A DNA stretch of 23,254 nt from an uncultured Lachnospiraceae bacterium. Lineage in GTDB: Bacteria; Bacillota_A; Clostridia; Lachnospirales; Lachnospiraceae. A program made the translations under genes and the position numbers. The first letter of the stretch is position 1. Every line of letters starts with the position of its first letter. Of the stretch, positions 22,430 to 23,254 are shown in pieces. The DNA is taken from the NCBI GenBank assembly GCA_910585355.1, contig CAJUDN010000034.1, forward strand, positions 1 to 23,254, given 5' to 3'. A model generated the notes under the pieces. That model saw only the letters and a program-made list of their open reading frames with translations. It was not told where the DNA came from and did not search any database.

Positions 22430-22888
22430 TCATTTCCAGTGTTTCAGGCTGGGAAGCAGTCCGGAAAAATATGCCCTTGCCTGTTCGGGAGTAAAACTGT
22501 CGTTTGACATATGACTTACCAGAAAATCAAGCAGCTGATCCATGTTTTTATATACAAACTGCCCGTCCGTATAACACCATTTGCAATAGTCCTCATTAAA
22601 GCTGTTGTCTGTTTCTCTGCTTATAAGAGTATCGTCTTCCAATGGCATTCCGCAGCACTGGCAGACGAGCTTTCGCGGGCTTCCTAACAGTGTGTTGACA
22701 GAAACATCGAATGTTGCGGAAATTTGCTTTAAAGTTTCTATGTTCGGCGTTGTATCGCCGTTTTCCCAGCGTGAAACAGCCTGGCGCGTAACCGATAATT
22801 TTTCCGCCATTTCATCCTGGGTCAGATTTCTTTTGACACGAATCTTTTTTAATATGCTCTTTGTATCCAATACTTCCTTTGTATTCAT
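22430..22888 (-). CDS. XRE regulator with C-terminal zinc ribbon
   Basis: This is a 152-residue predicted DNA-binding protein. The HTH_3 domain (about 10-68) contains LKKIRVKRNLTQDEMAEKLS, VTRQAVSRWENGDTTP and DVSVNTLLG. The second part (about 72-150) is a putative zinc-ribbon domain with CQCCGMPL (C76, C78, C79) and YCKWCYTDG (C102, C105), like the zf-ribbon_2 group. In that group the domain usually stands alone or behind an HTH. The start ATG has AAGGAGG upstream on the minus strand (22902-22896). It has its own promoter and is convergent with spoVAE. The ligand or target is not known; zinc binding is inferred from the Cys pattern. Confidence 0.92.
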   Translation of the reverse strand: MNTKEVLDTKSILKKIRVKRNLTQDEMAEKLSVTRQAVSRWENGDTTPNIETLKQISATFDVSVNTLLGSPRKLVCQCCGMPLEDDTLISRETDNSFNEDYCKWCYTDGQFVYKNMDQLLDFLVSHMSNDSFTPEQARAYFSGLLPSLKHWK

Positions 22889-22924
22889 ACTTTTGCCTCC
22901 TTATGTGGAATGAATTATGAATTT

Positions 22925-22953
22925 ATTATAATGTACGCCGGTTTTTTATGCAA
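22925..22953 (-). promoter_or_regulatory. Sigma-A promoter of the zinc-ribbon XRE gene
   Basis: On the minus strand there is TTGCAT (22953-22948), a 17-nt spacer and TATAAT (22930-22925), about 37 nt before the start codon. Confidence 0.8.
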
Positions 22954-22966
22954 GCAATCGTCTGTT

Positions 22967-23116
22967 GCTGTCCGGGAAGCGCATACTTCTTGCCCGCACA
23001 TTGCGGACAAGAAGCATGTGGCGTCCGCCTTATGAAGATTTCGAATGAAAAACGCTAATAAAAACAAGTTTTGAACGCGCTTATCATTCGAAATCTTCGC
23101 AAGGCTGAACTGTTAC
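22967..23116 (+). repeat. Cloverleaf-like intergenic repeat, copy 3 (first of a tandem)
   Basis: Hairpin 1 is CTTCTTGCCCG (22986-22996) with CGGACAAGAAG. Hairpin 2 is GGCG/CGCC. Hairpin 3 is GAAGATTTCGAATGA with a perfect 15-nt complement ending at about 23098. The 3' arm GGCTGAACTGTTAC ends at 23116. From 22986 the first 111 nt match the next copy at all but 3 positions. The 5' outer arm is diverged. Confidence 0.85.
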
Positions 23117-23123
23117 ACGAATT

Positions 23124-23254
23124 GTAACAATTCAGCCTTGGATCTTCTTGCCCGTACATTGCGGACAAGAAGCATGCGGCGTCCGCCTTATGAAGATTCC
23201 GAATGAAAAACGCTAATAAAAACAAGTTTTGAACGCGCTTATCATTCGAAATCT
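23124..23254 (+). repeat. Cloverleaf-like intergenic repeat, copy 4 (cut by window end)
   Basis: The 5' arm GTAACAATTCAGCC (from 23124) is followed by CTTCTTGCCCG (23144) and the same hairpins as copy 3, offset 158 nt. Differences from copy 3 are single bases (CAC/TAC, TGTGGC/TGCGGC, TTTCG/TTCCG). The 3' arm lies outside the window. The 3' arm of copy 3 and the 5' arm of this copy also form one perfect-looking hairpin with each other (23101-23139). Confidence 0.85.

Noticed and set aside
22986..23254. CRISPR array
   Set aside because: The repeats are 158 nt apart, nearly identical throughout and strongly palindromic, with no short repeat/unique spacer pattern and no cas genes.

Overview
The window reads as a chromosomal stretch of a spore-forming Firmicute, most likely a Lachnospiraceae (Clostridium cluster XIVa) member. 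The reasons are the gene content (rex, alr-mazF, a SpoIID-family protein, spoVAD-spoVAE, a clostridial-type 6S RNA), AGGAGG-type ribosome binding sites, consensus sigma-A promoters and moderate GC content. No tRNA, rRNA, insertion sequence, prophage or CRISPR array was seen. Genus and species cannot be fixed from the sequence alone.

Layout. Positions 1-4360 hold a tight plus-strand operon: rex (redox-sensing repressor), acpS (holo-ACP synthase), nnr (NAD(P)H-hydrate repair), alr (alanine racemase) and mazF (endoribonuclease toxin with no visible antitoxin gene). Next come a CNNM/CBS (TlyC/CorC-like) membrane protein with its own promoter, a minus-strand S9 prolyl-oligopeptidase-type peptidase, and yebC behind a long structured leader. 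Positions 9387-11781 hold a nitrilase-family amidohydrolase divergent from a LysR regulator, whose 3' end overlaps a YbaK/EbsC deacylase gene. Positions 11782-15606 hold a membrane-anchored SleB-type cell-wall hydrolase, a HAD phosphatase, a 6S RNA gene with clear promoter and terminator, and an AI-2E family transporter. From 15721 to 22261 there is a sporulation-flavoured region: a large SpoIID/LytB-domain protein, a two-gene module of unknown function (XRE regulator plus three-helix membrane protein), then spoVAD and spoVAE without spoVAC beside them. The window closes with a minus-strand XRE regulator carrying a zinc ribbon and a tandem of structured repeats.

The most notable non-coding signal is a family of cloverleaf-like intergenic elements. 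There are clear copies at about 4440-4590, 8069-8230, 22967-23116 and 23124 to the window end, and a weaker relative at 13856-13951. All lie in the same orientation. They share short conserved blocks (CTTCTTGCCCG, GGACAAGAAG, TTATGAAG, CTTCGCA, and GTAAC/GTTAC outer arms). The long third hairpin changes sequence from copy to copy while keeping its pairing, which looks like compensatory change. I do not recognise this as a named element.

Other points worth a second look are twin palindromes about two helical turns apart before rex, the antitoxin-less mazF, two possible in-frame starts for yebC, the lysR/ybaK overlap, and the XRE-membrane protein module sitting where spoVAC would be expected.
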